This document shows, piece after piece, positions 26,292 to 34,312 of a stretch of DNA of 64,000 bases. Under the pieces are notes generated by a model. The model worked only from the letters and a program-made list of their open reading frames with translations. It did not search any database and was not told where the DNA came from. The stretch is from Bradyrhizobium sp. JYMT SZCCT0180 (lineage in GTDB: Bacteria; Pseudomonadota; Alphaproteobacteria; Rhizobiales; Xanthobacteraceae): positions 474,001 through 538,000 of the forward strand of contig NZ_JAFCLZ010000001.1 of the NCBI RefSeq assembly GCF_018130165.1, in the 5' to 3' direction. The position numbers and the translations under genes were made by a program. Position 1 is the stretch's first letter, and each line of letters starts with the position of its first letter.

Positions 26292-27500
26292 ATGAATCTG
26301 ATCAATGCTAACGCGCATGCGCGCGCCGGTGGCTTCGGACTGCGCAGGGTGATGCCCCGCGCCTGCGTGGCCGACGCCAAGAAACACCTGCGGTTGTTCC
26401 TCTCTGACGCGCTCGAGGAGCTCGGCTTCATCACCAGCGCATGCGCTTGTGCAAGCGAGTTGGCAGGCGTGCTTGACGCACAACAGCCCGACCTCGTCGT
26501 GCTCGGCGTGTCCGTCAACGGGACCGAGGTCGGCGAAATTCTCGAAGTTCTGGTCCGGAAAAATTTCGGCGGCAAGGTGCTCATCATCGGTCCACCGGAC
26601 TCGATTATGGTAAAGGCGGTTCGGCAAATTGCCGAGGAATACGATATCGCGATGCTGCCCTCGCTGCCGACGCCCTTCAGCGCCGGAACGTTGCGGGCCA
26701 GCGTCGCCTCGCTGCTGCCCACCGAACCGGCGCCGAGCCCGGCGGTGGACGTGGCCGAGGCGCTGAAGGCCGGATGGCTCGAATTGTGGTATCAGCAAAA
26801 GATCAATGCGCGCACGCTGGTTCCAAGCGGCGCGGAGGCGCTGGTGCGGATGCGACATCCCGCCTGGGGGGTCGTGCCACCGGCGTATTTCATCCCGGAC
26901 GACAAGGATCCGCATTATCGCGCGCTGTCCGAGTTCGTGATCGGCCGCGCGATCGAGGATTGGCATTACCTTCTGGAGCAGCATGGCCCGGTTGATCTCT
27001 CGATCAACCTGCCGGTTTCGTTTTTAAGGGGCCGCGAAACGGTGCGCGACCTCTGTCTCGGAATGCCCGACCATCCCGCGTTCGGCGGTTTGATCATCGA
27101 GATCGACAGCGCCGAGGTGACGGACAATCTGGATCTCGTGATCGACGTCGCCAGGCAGGTGCGCCTGCATAATATCGCGATTGCCGTCGACAATGTCGGC
27201 CCGGAATGGCCCGCGCTCATGGGGCTGCGGAACTTTCCATTCGTCGAGCTGAAAGTCGACCATCAGTTTGTCACCGGCTGCGCGGATGACCGCTTGAAGC
27301 AGACCGTATGCCGCCACATCGTCGAGCTGGCGCAGGACCACGGCGCGCGCGCCATCGCCCAAGGGGTCGAAACCCGCACCGATTTTCTCGCCGCGCATGA
27401 CATGGGCTTCGATCTGGTCCAAGGCTATCTGTTCAGCAAGCCGCTCGGGGTCAAGAAATTTGCCCGCTCGCCCCCGGTGCTGCCATCCCCCGCCGGGTAA
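26292..27500 (+). CDS. degenerate REC-EAL protein, probable non-catalytic c-di-GMP effector
   Basis: 402 aa from ATG 26292, which has AGGGGGA upstream. Residues about 22-140 look like a receiver fold, but the expected phosphoacceptor Asp is Gly72 (PDLVVLGVSVNG). Residues about 155-395 are an EAL domain: E182-A-L and R in AEALVRMRHP, N239, E270 and K321 are kept. The DD motif is D300-N301 (IAVDNVGPEW) and the Glu of the usual AEGVE is Gln357 (AIAQGVET). With two metal/catalytic positions lost, phosphodiesterase activity is doubtful; the protein may bind c-di-GMP or act through protein contacts. Monocistronic. Confidence 0.85.
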   Translation: MNLINANAHARAGGFGLRRVMPRACVADAKKHLRLFLSDALEELGFITSACACASELAGVLDAQQPDLVVLGVSVNGTEVGEILEVLVRKNFGGKVLIIGPPDSIMVKAVRQIAEEYDIAMLPSLPTPFSAGTLRASVASLLPTEPAPSPAVDVAEALKAGWLELWYQQKINARTLVPSGAEALVRMRHPAWGVVPPAYFIPDDKDPHYRALSEFVIGRAIEDWHYLLEQHGPVDLSINLPVSFLRGRETVRDLCLGMPDHPAFGGLIIEIDSAEVTDNLDLVIDVARQVRLHNIAIAVDNVGPEWPALMGLRNFPFVELKVDHQFVTGCADDRLKQTVCRHIVELAQDHGARAIAQGVETRTDFLAAHDMGFDLVQGYLFSKPLGVKKFARSPPVLPSPAG

Positions 27501-27552
27501 AAGCCGTGAGGGGGCGTTCGGTCCGACTCACCGAACTTCATCAAGCACTGCC

Positions 27553-28224
27553 TCACGGATGAACCAGCCGCGTGCGCGCACGGCCATCTTCATCGAAATT
27601 CTCGTCCGCGAGCCACGCGGCGATGGCGGCGCAGCGCGCCGGCCATTCGGCGGCGATGATCGAATGCCACGCCACGTCGCAGCGACGCCCCTTGCTGAGG
27701 GCCGAGCCACGCCAGGTACCCTCCGGCGTAAAACCGTAGCGCGCGGCCGCGTTCAACGACGCCTGGTTTGCCGCGTTGCAGCGCCAGACCAGCCGCTGGT
27801 ACTGCAATTCCTCCATCGCATATTGCATCAGGAGAAAGATCGCTTCGGTCGCGGCCCGGGTTCGCTGCAGCCGCGGCGAAAACCAGATCGCCCCGATTTC
27901 GATCGCCCCCTCGGCCGGATAGATATCGCACAGCGATAGCCAGCCTTGAGCCACGCCGCTGCTGTTCGGCCGCACCACCCAGAACGGCTGATCCGCCCGC
28001 CCGGCCAATTCGGTGACCAGCGCCAGCAAGTCGCGCTGCTGCGCGAACGGCCCGTAGCGCAAATAGGCAAATGATGCATCGGCGCCCTGCGCGGCGTGCC
28101 AGAGCTCGTCCGCGTGTCCGGCGGTAAGCGGTTCGAGGGACATCGCGCGTCCCTCAAACCGGAGCCGTTCAGGAAACGGCCAGGGCGGTGGCGGCGTGCC
28201 CGGCGCAGAGGGGGCGGCTGTCAC
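27553..28224 (-). CDS. GNAT-family N-acetyltransferase (RimJ/RimL-like)
   Basis: Acetyl-CoA-dependent transferase of 223 aa. N-terminal proline-rich stretch, then the GNAT core: LRFEGRAMSLEPLTAGHADELW (beta1-alpha1), GWLSLCDIYPAEGAIEIGAIWF (beta3-beta4), SPRLQRTRAATEAIFLLMQYAM in the acetyl-CoA pyrophosphate loop region, and RLVWRCNAANQASLNAAARYGFTPEGTWR, the Asn-Xaa-x-S helix and beta6 typical of RimJ/RimL-type enzymes. Protein or small-molecule target is unknown. It is convergent with the REC-EAL gene and lies 12 bp downstream of the exported Cys-rich gene on the same strand. Confidence 0.88.
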   Translation of the reverse strand: MTAAPSAPGTPPPPWPFPERLRFEGRAMSLEPLTAGHADELWHAAQGADASFAYLRYGPFAQQRDLLALVTELAGRADQPFWVVRPNSSGVAQGWLSLCDIYPAEGAIEIGAIWFSPRLQRTRAATEAIFLLMQYAMEELQYQRLVWRCNAANQASLNAAARYGFTPEGTWRGSALSKGRRCDVAWHSIIAAEWPARCAAIAAWLADENFDEDGRARTRLVHP

Positions 28225-28236
28225 GCCCGCCGACCA

Positions 28237-28716
28237 TCAATCGAACTTCATGTCGAGACATTTCGAGATGTCGGAGCCGAGGCCGGACGAGATGATGATG
28301 CAGCCGCGTACCTTGCGCGCATTGTTGTCGCTGGCCCAAACCGCATAGCCGCCGGGTCCGAAAAACGAGTTGGTGTTCGGCGGTTCGGTTTCGGTGGCGT
28401 CGAACGAATAGTTCGAATCGGTGTCGAAGATGCGGGGCTTCTTGGCGCAGTTGCCGTCGGCCTGCACGTTGATGACTTCCTTGTTGTCGCGCGTCAGCGC
28501 CAGCGTGACCTGGCAGCGGTAATATTCCGAGGTCTTGATGTTGAAGACATAGGCGTACGATCTGCAGGTCGCGGTGTTGAGCTTGCCGGGGCTCAGGCCG
28601 CGGCTGCAGGCAATCCGCTGGTTGTTGCTGAGCTTGAATTCGTCGGCCTGGACAGCGGAAGCCAGCGTCATGAAAGACAGCGCAACACCGAAACCAATCT
28701 TCATGACGAGGTTCAT
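28237..28716 (-). CDS. exported Cys-containing protein of unknown function
   Basis: About 159 aa. The ATG at 28716 is preferred because an AGGGAT sequence lies about 8 bases upstream; ATGs at 28725 and 28704 are alternatives. Signal peptide MKIGFGVALSFMTLASAVQA, then a mature domain of about 135 residues with six Cys (in ACSRG, TCRSY, YRCQV, GNCAKK, RGCII, SKCLD). A YFNIKTSEYYRCQVTLALTRD-like beta segment and a polar PNTNSFFGPGG loop are visible. It appears to be a small disulfide-bonded periplasmic protein; no family is recognised. It may be co-transcribed with the GNAT gene. Confidence 0.75.
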   Translation of the reverse strand: MNLVMKIGFGVALSFMTLASAVQADEFKLSNNQRIACSRGLSPGKLNTATCRSYAYVFNIKTSEYYRCQVTLALTRDNKEVINVQADGNCAKKPRIFDTDSNYSFDATETEPPNTNSFFGPGGYAVWASDNNARKVRGCIIISSGLGSDISKCLDMKFD

Positions 28717-28917
28717 CCGAATCATCCCTATAACGTTTCTGGCAATTGCGCGTTTGTAACCGGAAACCGGAACATAGTCGCGAAGTCGAAGGCGGGGAAT
28801 CACAAAGTCGCAGAGAAAGCGTGATGCGGCAAAGGTACCATTGACGGAATAATGACGTTCGTGATTTGTTCAAACGAACGGGGCAGAAGCCAATTTTGGC
28901 CGCTGGGAGGGACAACG

Positions 28918-29220
28918 ATGACGGGAATTTCAGCCAAGACCTTTTTGATCGCGGCCGCGCTCGGCGGGCTGACGTCGTCTGCATTCGCACAGGCCGCGCC
29001 TACGCCCTGGGAGCTGAACTCCGGCACGGGCTATGCCTACGGCAAGGACGGCAAGACGGTTGCGTACAAGTTAGGCACCAACAACGCCGGCACGCTGCTG
29101 AAGGGCGCGAAGAAAGTGCCGAAGGGCACGCTGTTCTTCGTCGGCGAGAACGGCCAGCTTTACATGCGGACCGGCCCCTATCTCGAAGACGACGGCAAGT
29201 TCAAGTTCGGCGCGAATTGA
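28918..29220 (+). CDS. small exported protein of unknown function
   Basis: 100 aa from ATG 28918, which has GGGAGGGA just upstream. Signal peptide MTGISAKTFLIAAALGGLTSSAFA. The mature 76 residues (PWELNSGTGYAYGKDGKTVAYKL, KKVPKGTLFFVGENGQLYM) look like a small beta protein, with no Cys and a basic/Gly-rich composition. Similar small exported proteins are frequent in Bradyrhizobium; I know no function. Followed by a palindromic repeat that separates it from the convergent gene at 29381. Confidence 0.78.
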   Translation: MTGISAKTFLIAAALGGLTSSAFAQAAPTPWELNSGTGYAYGKDGKTVAYKLGTNNAGTLLKGAKKVPKGTLFFVGENGQLYMRTGPYLEDDGKFKFGAN

Positions 29221-29242
29221 GGGGCGCGCTTAACCACCGCTT

Positions 29243-29362
29243 GTCGTCCCGGCGAACGCCGGGACCCATACTCCGCGGCGCCAGTAATTTAAGGAAGGTA
29301 TCTAACGCCCTGCGCGAACGATGGGACACGGCGTATGGGTCCCGGCGTTCGCCGGGACGACG
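29243..29362. repeat. palindromic intergenic repeat, family D
   Basis: Starts GTCGTCCCGGCGAACGCCGG and ends CCGGCGTTCGCCGGGACGAC, with inner ACCCATAC...GTATGGGT. A perfect terminal inverted repeat of about 20 bp between two convergent genes. A second member lies at 39038-39179. Confidence 0.85.
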
Positions 29363-29380
29363 ATGCTTCAGCAGGGTTGC

Positions 29381-30568
29381 CTAAAACGCCGCCGCCAGTT
29401 CCTTCGCCCCTGGCTTGCCGCTGTTGACGTCCATCCGCTCGTCGGTGATCGCCAGCAGTTTTGCCACCGTGTTGTGGCGGATCGCGACCGGGTTGCGCTC
29501 GTAGCCACCGCGCTGGAAGAAATTCGAGGTCGGCACCTGCTCGCGCATCGCCTGCGGCATCGTCACCATGTCGAGACCGGTGCTGTCGCCGGTCAGGTTC
29601 ATCATCTCGAGTTCGGCGGCGCTGAGCGGCCTGGTATAGCCCTTGGCGCGCGCGAACAGTACCGAGGTCAGCAGCTTGTGGGTCTGCAGCAGCGGGCCGA
29701 CGTCGATGTCCAGCACCATGGCGTGGACCCCCCAGCCCTGCGGCGTGTTGGCGAGCTTCTCGTGCTCCGACCATTGCACCGGCACCGAGCGCGTGAACGC
29801 CACCATCCGCTTCAGTACCGCCAGCTTGTGATCCATCGCCTTGCGCGCCGGTCCTGACAGGCCGGCGGCCTTTTCCGTCAACGCCTTGACGATGTCATGC
29901 CCCTGTTCGGCGAGCAGCGAGACGGTGTTGGTGGTGAGCAACTGGTTGTAGCCAACCGCCGTCGAGATCGCGCGCGAGCCCGGGCGCGAGGAACTCAATC
30001 CGGATTGCATGTCGTGATTGCCGTTGCCGCCGGTCTCGAACGAATAGACCCGCACGATCTGCTCGCGCGTCAGCCCGGAAGCCAATGCGACGCGGCCATA
30101 GGCGCGCTTGAACTCGACCTCGCTGGCGGGCCGCTGCGGGGTAAACTGGAACTGCGCGGCGGCGGCTTGCAGGAAATCGGCGACCACCGGAAGCGGCTTG
30201 CGCTCGCGGGGCTTGTCGTCGGGCTCCGGATCCACCGGCCGCTTCGGCCCGTCGTACAGCGGCGGCTGCGTCAGCACATAATCATCGAGCGTGATGGCCT
30301 GGCGCTCGCGCCGCTTGGCGTTGCGGCCGCGCCGTTTTTCGGCAATCGCGCTCCAGTAGGGTTCGGCTTCCTGCTCGAACGCGGCGCGCGCGGCCTGATA
30401 TTCCTTCAGCTTGCGGCGATATTCCGCGATCGCCTGTGGCGAGGCCGCCTGCGCCATCGCATCCGCCGTTGAGGCCGGCAGCCCGTCCATAGCCAAAGCC
30501 GGCGGCGCGCCCGCGGCAAGCGCGAGCGCGACAAGGCCAAAGCAGGGGCGAATCAATTGCAGACGCAT
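29381..30568 (-). CDS. exported protein with possible lysozyme-fold domain, unknown function
   Basis: 395 aa with a signal peptide (FGLVALALAAGAPPALA). Residues about 40-110 are a helical, strongly charged region (YRRKLKEYQAARAAFEQEAEP) and a proline/acidic linker (PVDPEPDDKPRERKP). The central domain carries VRVYSFETGGNGNHDMQSGLS followed by AISTAVGYNQLL, which resembles the catalytic Glu plus the GxxQ pattern of lytic transglycosylases; this is an inference. The rest is helical. No function is proven. Stands alone, convergent with the small exported gene. Confidence 0.72.
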   Translation of the reverse strand: MRLQLIRPCFGLVALALAAGAPPALAMDGLPASTADAMAQAASPQAIAEYRRKLKEYQAARAAFEQEAEPYWSAIAEKRRGRNAKRRERQAITLDDYVLTQPPLYDGPKRPVDPEPDDKPRERKPLPVVADFLQAAAAQFQFTPQRPASEVEFKRAYGRVALASGLTREQIVRVYSFETGGNGNHDMQSGLSSSRPGSRAISTAVGYNQLLTTNTVSLLAEQGHDIVKALTEKAAGLSGPARKAMDHKLAVLKRMVAFTRSVPVQWSEHEKLANTPQGWGVHAMVLDIDVGPLLQTHKLLTSVLFARAKGYTRPLSAAELEMMNLTGDSTGLDMVTMPQAMREQVPTSNFFQRGGYERNPVAIRHNTVAKLLAITDERMDVNSGKPGAKELAAAF

Positions 30569-30639
30569 GCCCCCGTTGTAGCAATTGCCGGGTTCAAGTC
30601 AGTTAACAAAGTGCCCGAAACAGCGCGACGCTGCGCCGC

Positions 30640-31611
30640 TCACTCCTGCTCGACGCCGCTGGTCTTGATCAGTTGCGACCACTTCTTTTCATCCTTGTCG
30701 ATGAAATCGGCGTAATCCTCCGGCGTGCCCGGCGTGATCTCGGTGCCGTCATTGGCCAATTGCCTCTTGACCTCGTCAGAGCCAAGCGCGTCACGCAGCA
30801 CCTTGTTGAGCTTGTCGATGATGGGCCGCGGCGTGCCTGCAGGCGCCGCGAGGCCGTAATACAGCGACGCATCGAAGCCGGCCAGGCCCGCTTCCGCCAT
30901 CGTCGGCACGTCCGGCAGCAGGCTGGAGCGGGTCGTGCTGGTCACCGCGAGCGCGCGCAGTTTGCCGGCCGAGACGTTGGGATGCGAGGCCGGGATCGGC
31001 GCGAACGCCATCGGGATATGGCCGCCCAACAGATCGGTCAGCGCCGGACCGGTTCCCTTGTAGGGAATATGCACCAGCGTAATCCCGGCGGTGCGGGCGA
31101 AATATTCGCCGGTGATGTGACTGACCGTGCCGGCGCCGGCCGAGCCGAAATTGACCTTGCCGGGATTGAGCTTGGCGTGCGCGATCAGTTCGGCGACGGT
31201 CTTGGCCGGGAACGACGGATGCACCACCAGCGAATTCGGCGCATTGCCGATCAGGCCGATCGGCGCGAAATCCTTGCGCGGATCGTAGCCGGCGCTCTTG
31301 TAGAGCGAGGGCCCGATCGCGAGCGTGCCGGTATAGCCCAGCACCAGCGTGTAGCCATCGGGATCGCTCTTGGCGACGGCCTTGGTGCCGATCGTGCCAC
31401 CGGCGCCGGGACGATTGTCGACCACGACCTTCTCGCCGAGCAGTTCGCTCATCTTGTCGGCGATGCCACGGCCGACGATCGAGGTCGAGCCACCAGGTGC
31501 GAACGGAATCACCAGCGTGATCGCCCGCGTCGGATAGTTCTGCGCATGTGCGCTGCTGAGGCTGGCGACGAAACCGACGGCGATGACGGCGGCAAAAGCG
31601 TGACTACGCAT
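30640..31611 (-). CDS. Bug/TctC-family solute receptor (orphan)
   Basis: Second periplasmic tripartite-tricarboxylate-transporter receptor of the window (323 aa), with a Sec signal (MRSHAFAAVIAVGFVASLSSAHA). Shared signatures are YPTRAITLVIPFAPGGSTSIVGR, RPGAGGTIGTKAVAKSDPDGYT, LVHIPYKGTGPALTDLLGGHIPMAF and LPDVPTMAEAGLAGFDASLYYG. It is clearly different from the receptor at 24926 (no Tat motif). No tctAB genes adjoin it. Ligand unknown. Confidence 0.92.
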   Translation of the reverse strand: MRSHAFAAVIAVGFVASLSSAHAQNYPTRAITLVIPFAPGGSTSIVGRGIADKMSELLGEKVVVDNRPGAGGTIGTKAVAKSDPDGYTLVLGYTGTLAIGPSLYKSAGYDPRKDFAPIGLIGNAPNSLVVHPSFPAKTVAELIAHAKLNPGKVNFGSAGAGTVSHITGEYFARTAGITLVHIPYKGTGPALTDLLGGHIPMAFAPIPASHPNVSAGKLRALAVTSTTRSSLLPDVPTMAEAGLAGFDASLYYGLAAPAGTPRPIIDKLNKVLRDALGSDEVKRQLANDGTEITPGTPEDYADFIDKDEKKWSQLIKTSGVEQE

Positions 31612-31680
31612 TCAGCGCTCCCTTGGGATCATTGTTCTTGTTGCTCATATGGTCGCTGAAACGATCGCTGTCCGCAACCC

Positions 31681-31761
31681 GTCATTGCGAGGAGCGAAGC
31701 GACGAAGCAATCCATTCTTGCTTTGCCGCACGGTGGATTGCTTCGCTTCGCTCGCAATGAC
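31681..31761. repeat. palindromic intergenic repeat, family E
   Basis: GTCATTGCGAGGAGCGAAGC at the left and GCTTCGCTCGCAATGAC at the right with inner AGCAATCCA...TGGATTGCT. A copy of the same family is at 39706-39816. It lies between a Bug receptor start and the Nudix stop. Confidence 0.85.
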
Positions 31762-31770
31762 GGTTGAACC

Positions 31771-32400
31771 CTATTTCCAGGCAAACACCGGCTGTTCCAG
31801 CTCGGCCACGCGGGTGTTGCGGCCCGCCAGCACTTCGCTGAACTGATAGATCAGTGCCGCCGTCGGCGCGTGGATGTGCTGGCCGGCGAGGCGAAAGCGG
31901 ATCACGCGCCGCGCGCTTTCGGGAATTTTGGTGAAGCTGAACGCGTCTTGCTGCTCGATCTCATCGAGCGCGATGCGATGCACGGAAGCCACCTCCGCCG
32001 GGTTCGGCACCAGCGCGGCCTTTGTGCTCGCCCACACCACGACCGGTGTGATCAGATAGCCGGACCTCGTCGGATAGTCGTCGAGCAGGCCCAGTACATC
32101 GCCCTCACCCAGCTCCAGGCCGAGCTCTTCATGAAGCTCGCGCAACGCCGACTGGACCTGCGTCTCGCCGGGATCGCAGCGTCCGCCCGGCAGCGCCCAT
32201 TGGGCCGAATGGGAGCGCAGGCCCTCGGCACGCCGCGTCAGGAGAAACGCCGTTTCCGCGCCATTCTCGCTTTCGGTGAGCGCGATGACCACGGCGGCCC
32301 GCTTCAGCGCAGGCTCTGGCTCATCCGCCGTCGCCCGCGAAAAAGCTGCAACGAGCTCTGCGATATTTCGCCGGGTGGCATCATCAAATGAACGGGCCAT
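31771..32400 (-). CDS. Nudix hydrolase, probable CoA pyrophosphatase type
   Basis: 209 aa. The Nudix box is complete: GGRCDPGETQVQSALRELHE followed by ELGL gives the Gx5Ex7REx2EExG pattern that binds catalytic Mg. The preceding AAVVIALTESENGAETAFLLTRR and RSHSAQWALPGG match the NudL/CoAse branch, which cleaves coenzyme A and derivatives to phosphopantetheine and 3',5'-ADP. The UPF0035 sequence hallmark before the box is only partly clear, so the substrate is tentative. A divergent promoter region of about 70 bp separates it from the thioesterase gene. Confidence 0.88.
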   Translation of the reverse strand: MARSFDDATRRNIAELVAAFSRATADEPEPALKRAAVVIALTESENGAETAFLLTRRAEGLRSHSAQWALPGGRCDPGETQVQSALRELHEELGLELGEGDVLGLLDDYPTRSGYLITPVVVWASTKAALVPNPAEVASVHRIALDEIEQQDAFSFTKIPESARRVIRFRLAGQHIHAPTAALIYQFSEVLAGRNTRVAELEQPVFAWK

Positions 32401-32470
32401 GGCGCTTGACTACAATACTCCCGCGTTTGATGAAATGACTGTCGAGACATGACCGCCTGCAGGAAACGGA

Positions 32471-32908
32471 ATGCATCAGATGACGACCAGGGCCGCCACG
32501 GAGAAGCTGAAATCCGATGGCTGGAAAATCGTCGAAACGACCGGCTTCCTGCATCTGATCGGACCGCTGTGGCAGCGAACGCTCGACGGCGAGCTTGAAT
32601 TCGCGCTGATCACCGAGGACAAGCACCACAATCGTCGCGGACTGGTGCAGGGCGGCGTGCTGATGACGTTTGCCGACCGCACCTGCGGCATCACCGCGCG
32701 ACACGTCTCGGGCAAGCCGACGCTGGCGACCGTGCAGCTCGATACGCATTTCGTCGAATCCGGCAAGATCGGCGAGGTGTTGATCTCGAAGCCGCACGTG
32801 GTGCGATCCACCCGCAGCCTGATTTTCATCACCACGGAAGTGACCGTCGACAAGCGCTGTATCGCGATGGCGTCGGGCGTGTTTAAGATATTGAAGAACG
32901 ATGCATAG
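32471..32908 (+). CDS. PaaI-family hotdog-fold thioesterase
   Basis: 145 aa hotdog-fold protein. The central helix region HHNRRGLVQGGVLMTFADRTCG matches PaaI/YbgC-like thioesterases (HGG with downstream Asp), followed by beta strands LATVQLDTHFVESGKIGEVLIS and RSLIFITTEVTVDKRCIAMASGVFKIL. Members hydrolyse acyl- or aryl-CoA thioesters; the substrate here is not known. The ATG at 32471 is close to a second in-frame ATG (MHQMTTR, 32480). Possibly in one unit with the aldo/keto reductase downstream, though repeat family A intervenes. Confidence 0.85.
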   Translation: MHQMTTRAATEKLKSDGWKIVETTGFLHLIGPLWQRTLDGELEFALITEDKHHNRRGLVQGGVLMTFADRTCGITARHVSGKPTLATVQLDTHFVESGKIGEVLISKPHVVRSTRSLIFITTEVTVDKRCIAMASGVFKILKNDA

Positions 32909-32922
32909 CTCGCTGTTCTAAC

Positions 32923-33047
32923 CTCGCCCCGCTTGCGGGGAGAGGTCGGCGCGTAGCGCCGGGTGAGGGGGTACAGGTCTCTCGGCAGTCTTTGCTCGGA
33001 GAGAGGCCCCTCACCCCAACCCTCTCCCCGCGAAGAGCGGGGCGAGG
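32923..33047. repeat. palindromic intergenic repeat, family A (copy 3, diverged)
   Basis: CTCGCCCCGCTTGCGGGGAG at the left and CTCTCCCCGCGAAGAGCGGG at the right, with GGTGAGGGG/CCCCTCACC pairing inside. It shares the plan of the copies at 11581 and 15777 but differs in the loop sequences. Confidence 0.78.
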
Positions 33048-33083
33048 GAGTCGATAGAGCCGTCAATATAAGGAGCCCGCACC

Positions 33084-34097
33084 ATGCAATATCGCCAACT
33101 CGGCCGCAGCGGCCTGAAGATTTCGCCGATCTGCCTCGGCACCATGATGTTCGGCGGGCCGACCGACGAGGCGACGTCGTCGCGGATCGTGGCGAACGCA
33201 CGCGAGGCCGGCATCAATTTCATCGACAGCGCCGACGCCTATAATGGCGGCAAGTCCGAGCAAGTGGTCGGCCGTGCCATTGCCAATGTCAGACACAGTT
33301 GGGTGCTCGCAACAAAACTCGCCAATCAGATCGGCGACGATCCCAATTGCGGCGGGCTGTCGCGGCGCTGGGTGCTGCAGGCGGCGGAAGAGAGTTTGAA
33401 GCGGCTCGGCACCGACTATATCGACATCTACTATCTGCATAAGGAAGACCATTCGACGCCGCTGGAGGAGACCGTGCGCGCGATGGGTGACCTGATGCGA
33501 CAGGGCAAGATCCGCTATTTCGGCGTTTCGAACTACCGCGCCTGGCGCGTCGCCGAGATCTGCAACATCTGCGACCGCAACGGCATCGACCGCCCGGTCG
33601 TCAGCCAGCCCTACTACAACGCCATGAACCGGATGCCGGAGGTCGAGCACTTCCCGGCCTGCGGCTATTACGGTCTCGGCATCGTGCCCTATAGCCCTTT
33701 GGCGCGCGGCGTGCTGACCGGCAAGTACCTGCCCGATGCAACGCCCGACAAGGACAGCCGCGCCGGCCGCAACGACAAGCGCATGATGCAGACCGAATGG
33801 CGGCCGGAATCCTTGCAGCTCGCGCAGCAAATCAAGGAGCACGCCGAAGGGCGCGGCATCACCGCCGGGCAGTTCGCGGTGTCATGGGTGCTGAACTCGT
33901 TATTCGTGTCCGCCGTGATCGCCGGTCCCCGCACCGAGGAGCAGTGGGACGATTACCTGAAGGCGCTCGACTATCGCTTCACGGCGGAGGACGAGGCGCT
34001 GATCGACCGGTTGGTCGCGAGCGGGCATCCATCCACACCGGGGTTCAACGATCCCGGCTATCCGATCGAGGGACGGCGCGCGCGCACGACGACTTAA
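33084..34097 (+). CDS. aldo/keto reductase
   Basis: NADPH-dependent oxidoreductase with TIM-barrel fold (337 aa). The catalytic tetrad is visible: Asp and Tyr in FIDSADAYNGGKSE, Lys in WVLATKLAN, His in DIYYLHKEDH. Cofactor-site segments are YFGVSNYRAW, VSQPYYNAMNRMPE, YSPLARGVLTGKY and AVIAGPRTEEQW. The N-terminus MQYRQLGRSGLKISPICLGTM is typical of the YghZ/Tas-like branch. AAGGAG lies upstream of the ATG. Substrate unknown. The gap of about 215 bp to the next gene shows no other feature. Confidence 0.93.
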   Translation: MQYRQLGRSGLKISPICLGTMMFGGPTDEATSSRIVANAREAGINFIDSADAYNGGKSEQVVGRAIANVRHSWVLATKLANQIGDDPNCGGLSRRWVLQAAEESLKRLGTDYIDIYYLHKEDHSTPLEETVRAMGDLMRQGKIRYFGVSNYRAWRVAEICNICDRNGIDRPVVSQPYYNAMNRMPEVEHFPACGYYGLGIVPYSPLARGVLTGKYLPDATPDKDSRAGRNDKRMMQTEWRPESLQLAQQIKEHAEGRGITAGQFAVSWVLNSLFVSAVIAGPRTEEQWDDYLKALDYRFTAEDEALIDRLVASGHPSTPGFNDPGYPIEGRRARTTT

Positions 34098-34312
34098 ACG
34101 AAAGTCGCATACGCCATCGCCGCTTGCGAAATTTAATTCAGCGCCTTCGGAATAAATCCGAAAGCCGCCATCGACGTTGTTCACCATCTGCCGCGTCGAA
34201 GCGTCGCATCTTCCCGAACATTCTTGCCAAACACCTGCGCAAGCCTTTGTCTCCCTTCCAATAAAAAGGGGCGCATCCTTGGTTGGATCGCCGTCAAAAC
34301 GGGGAGGAAATC

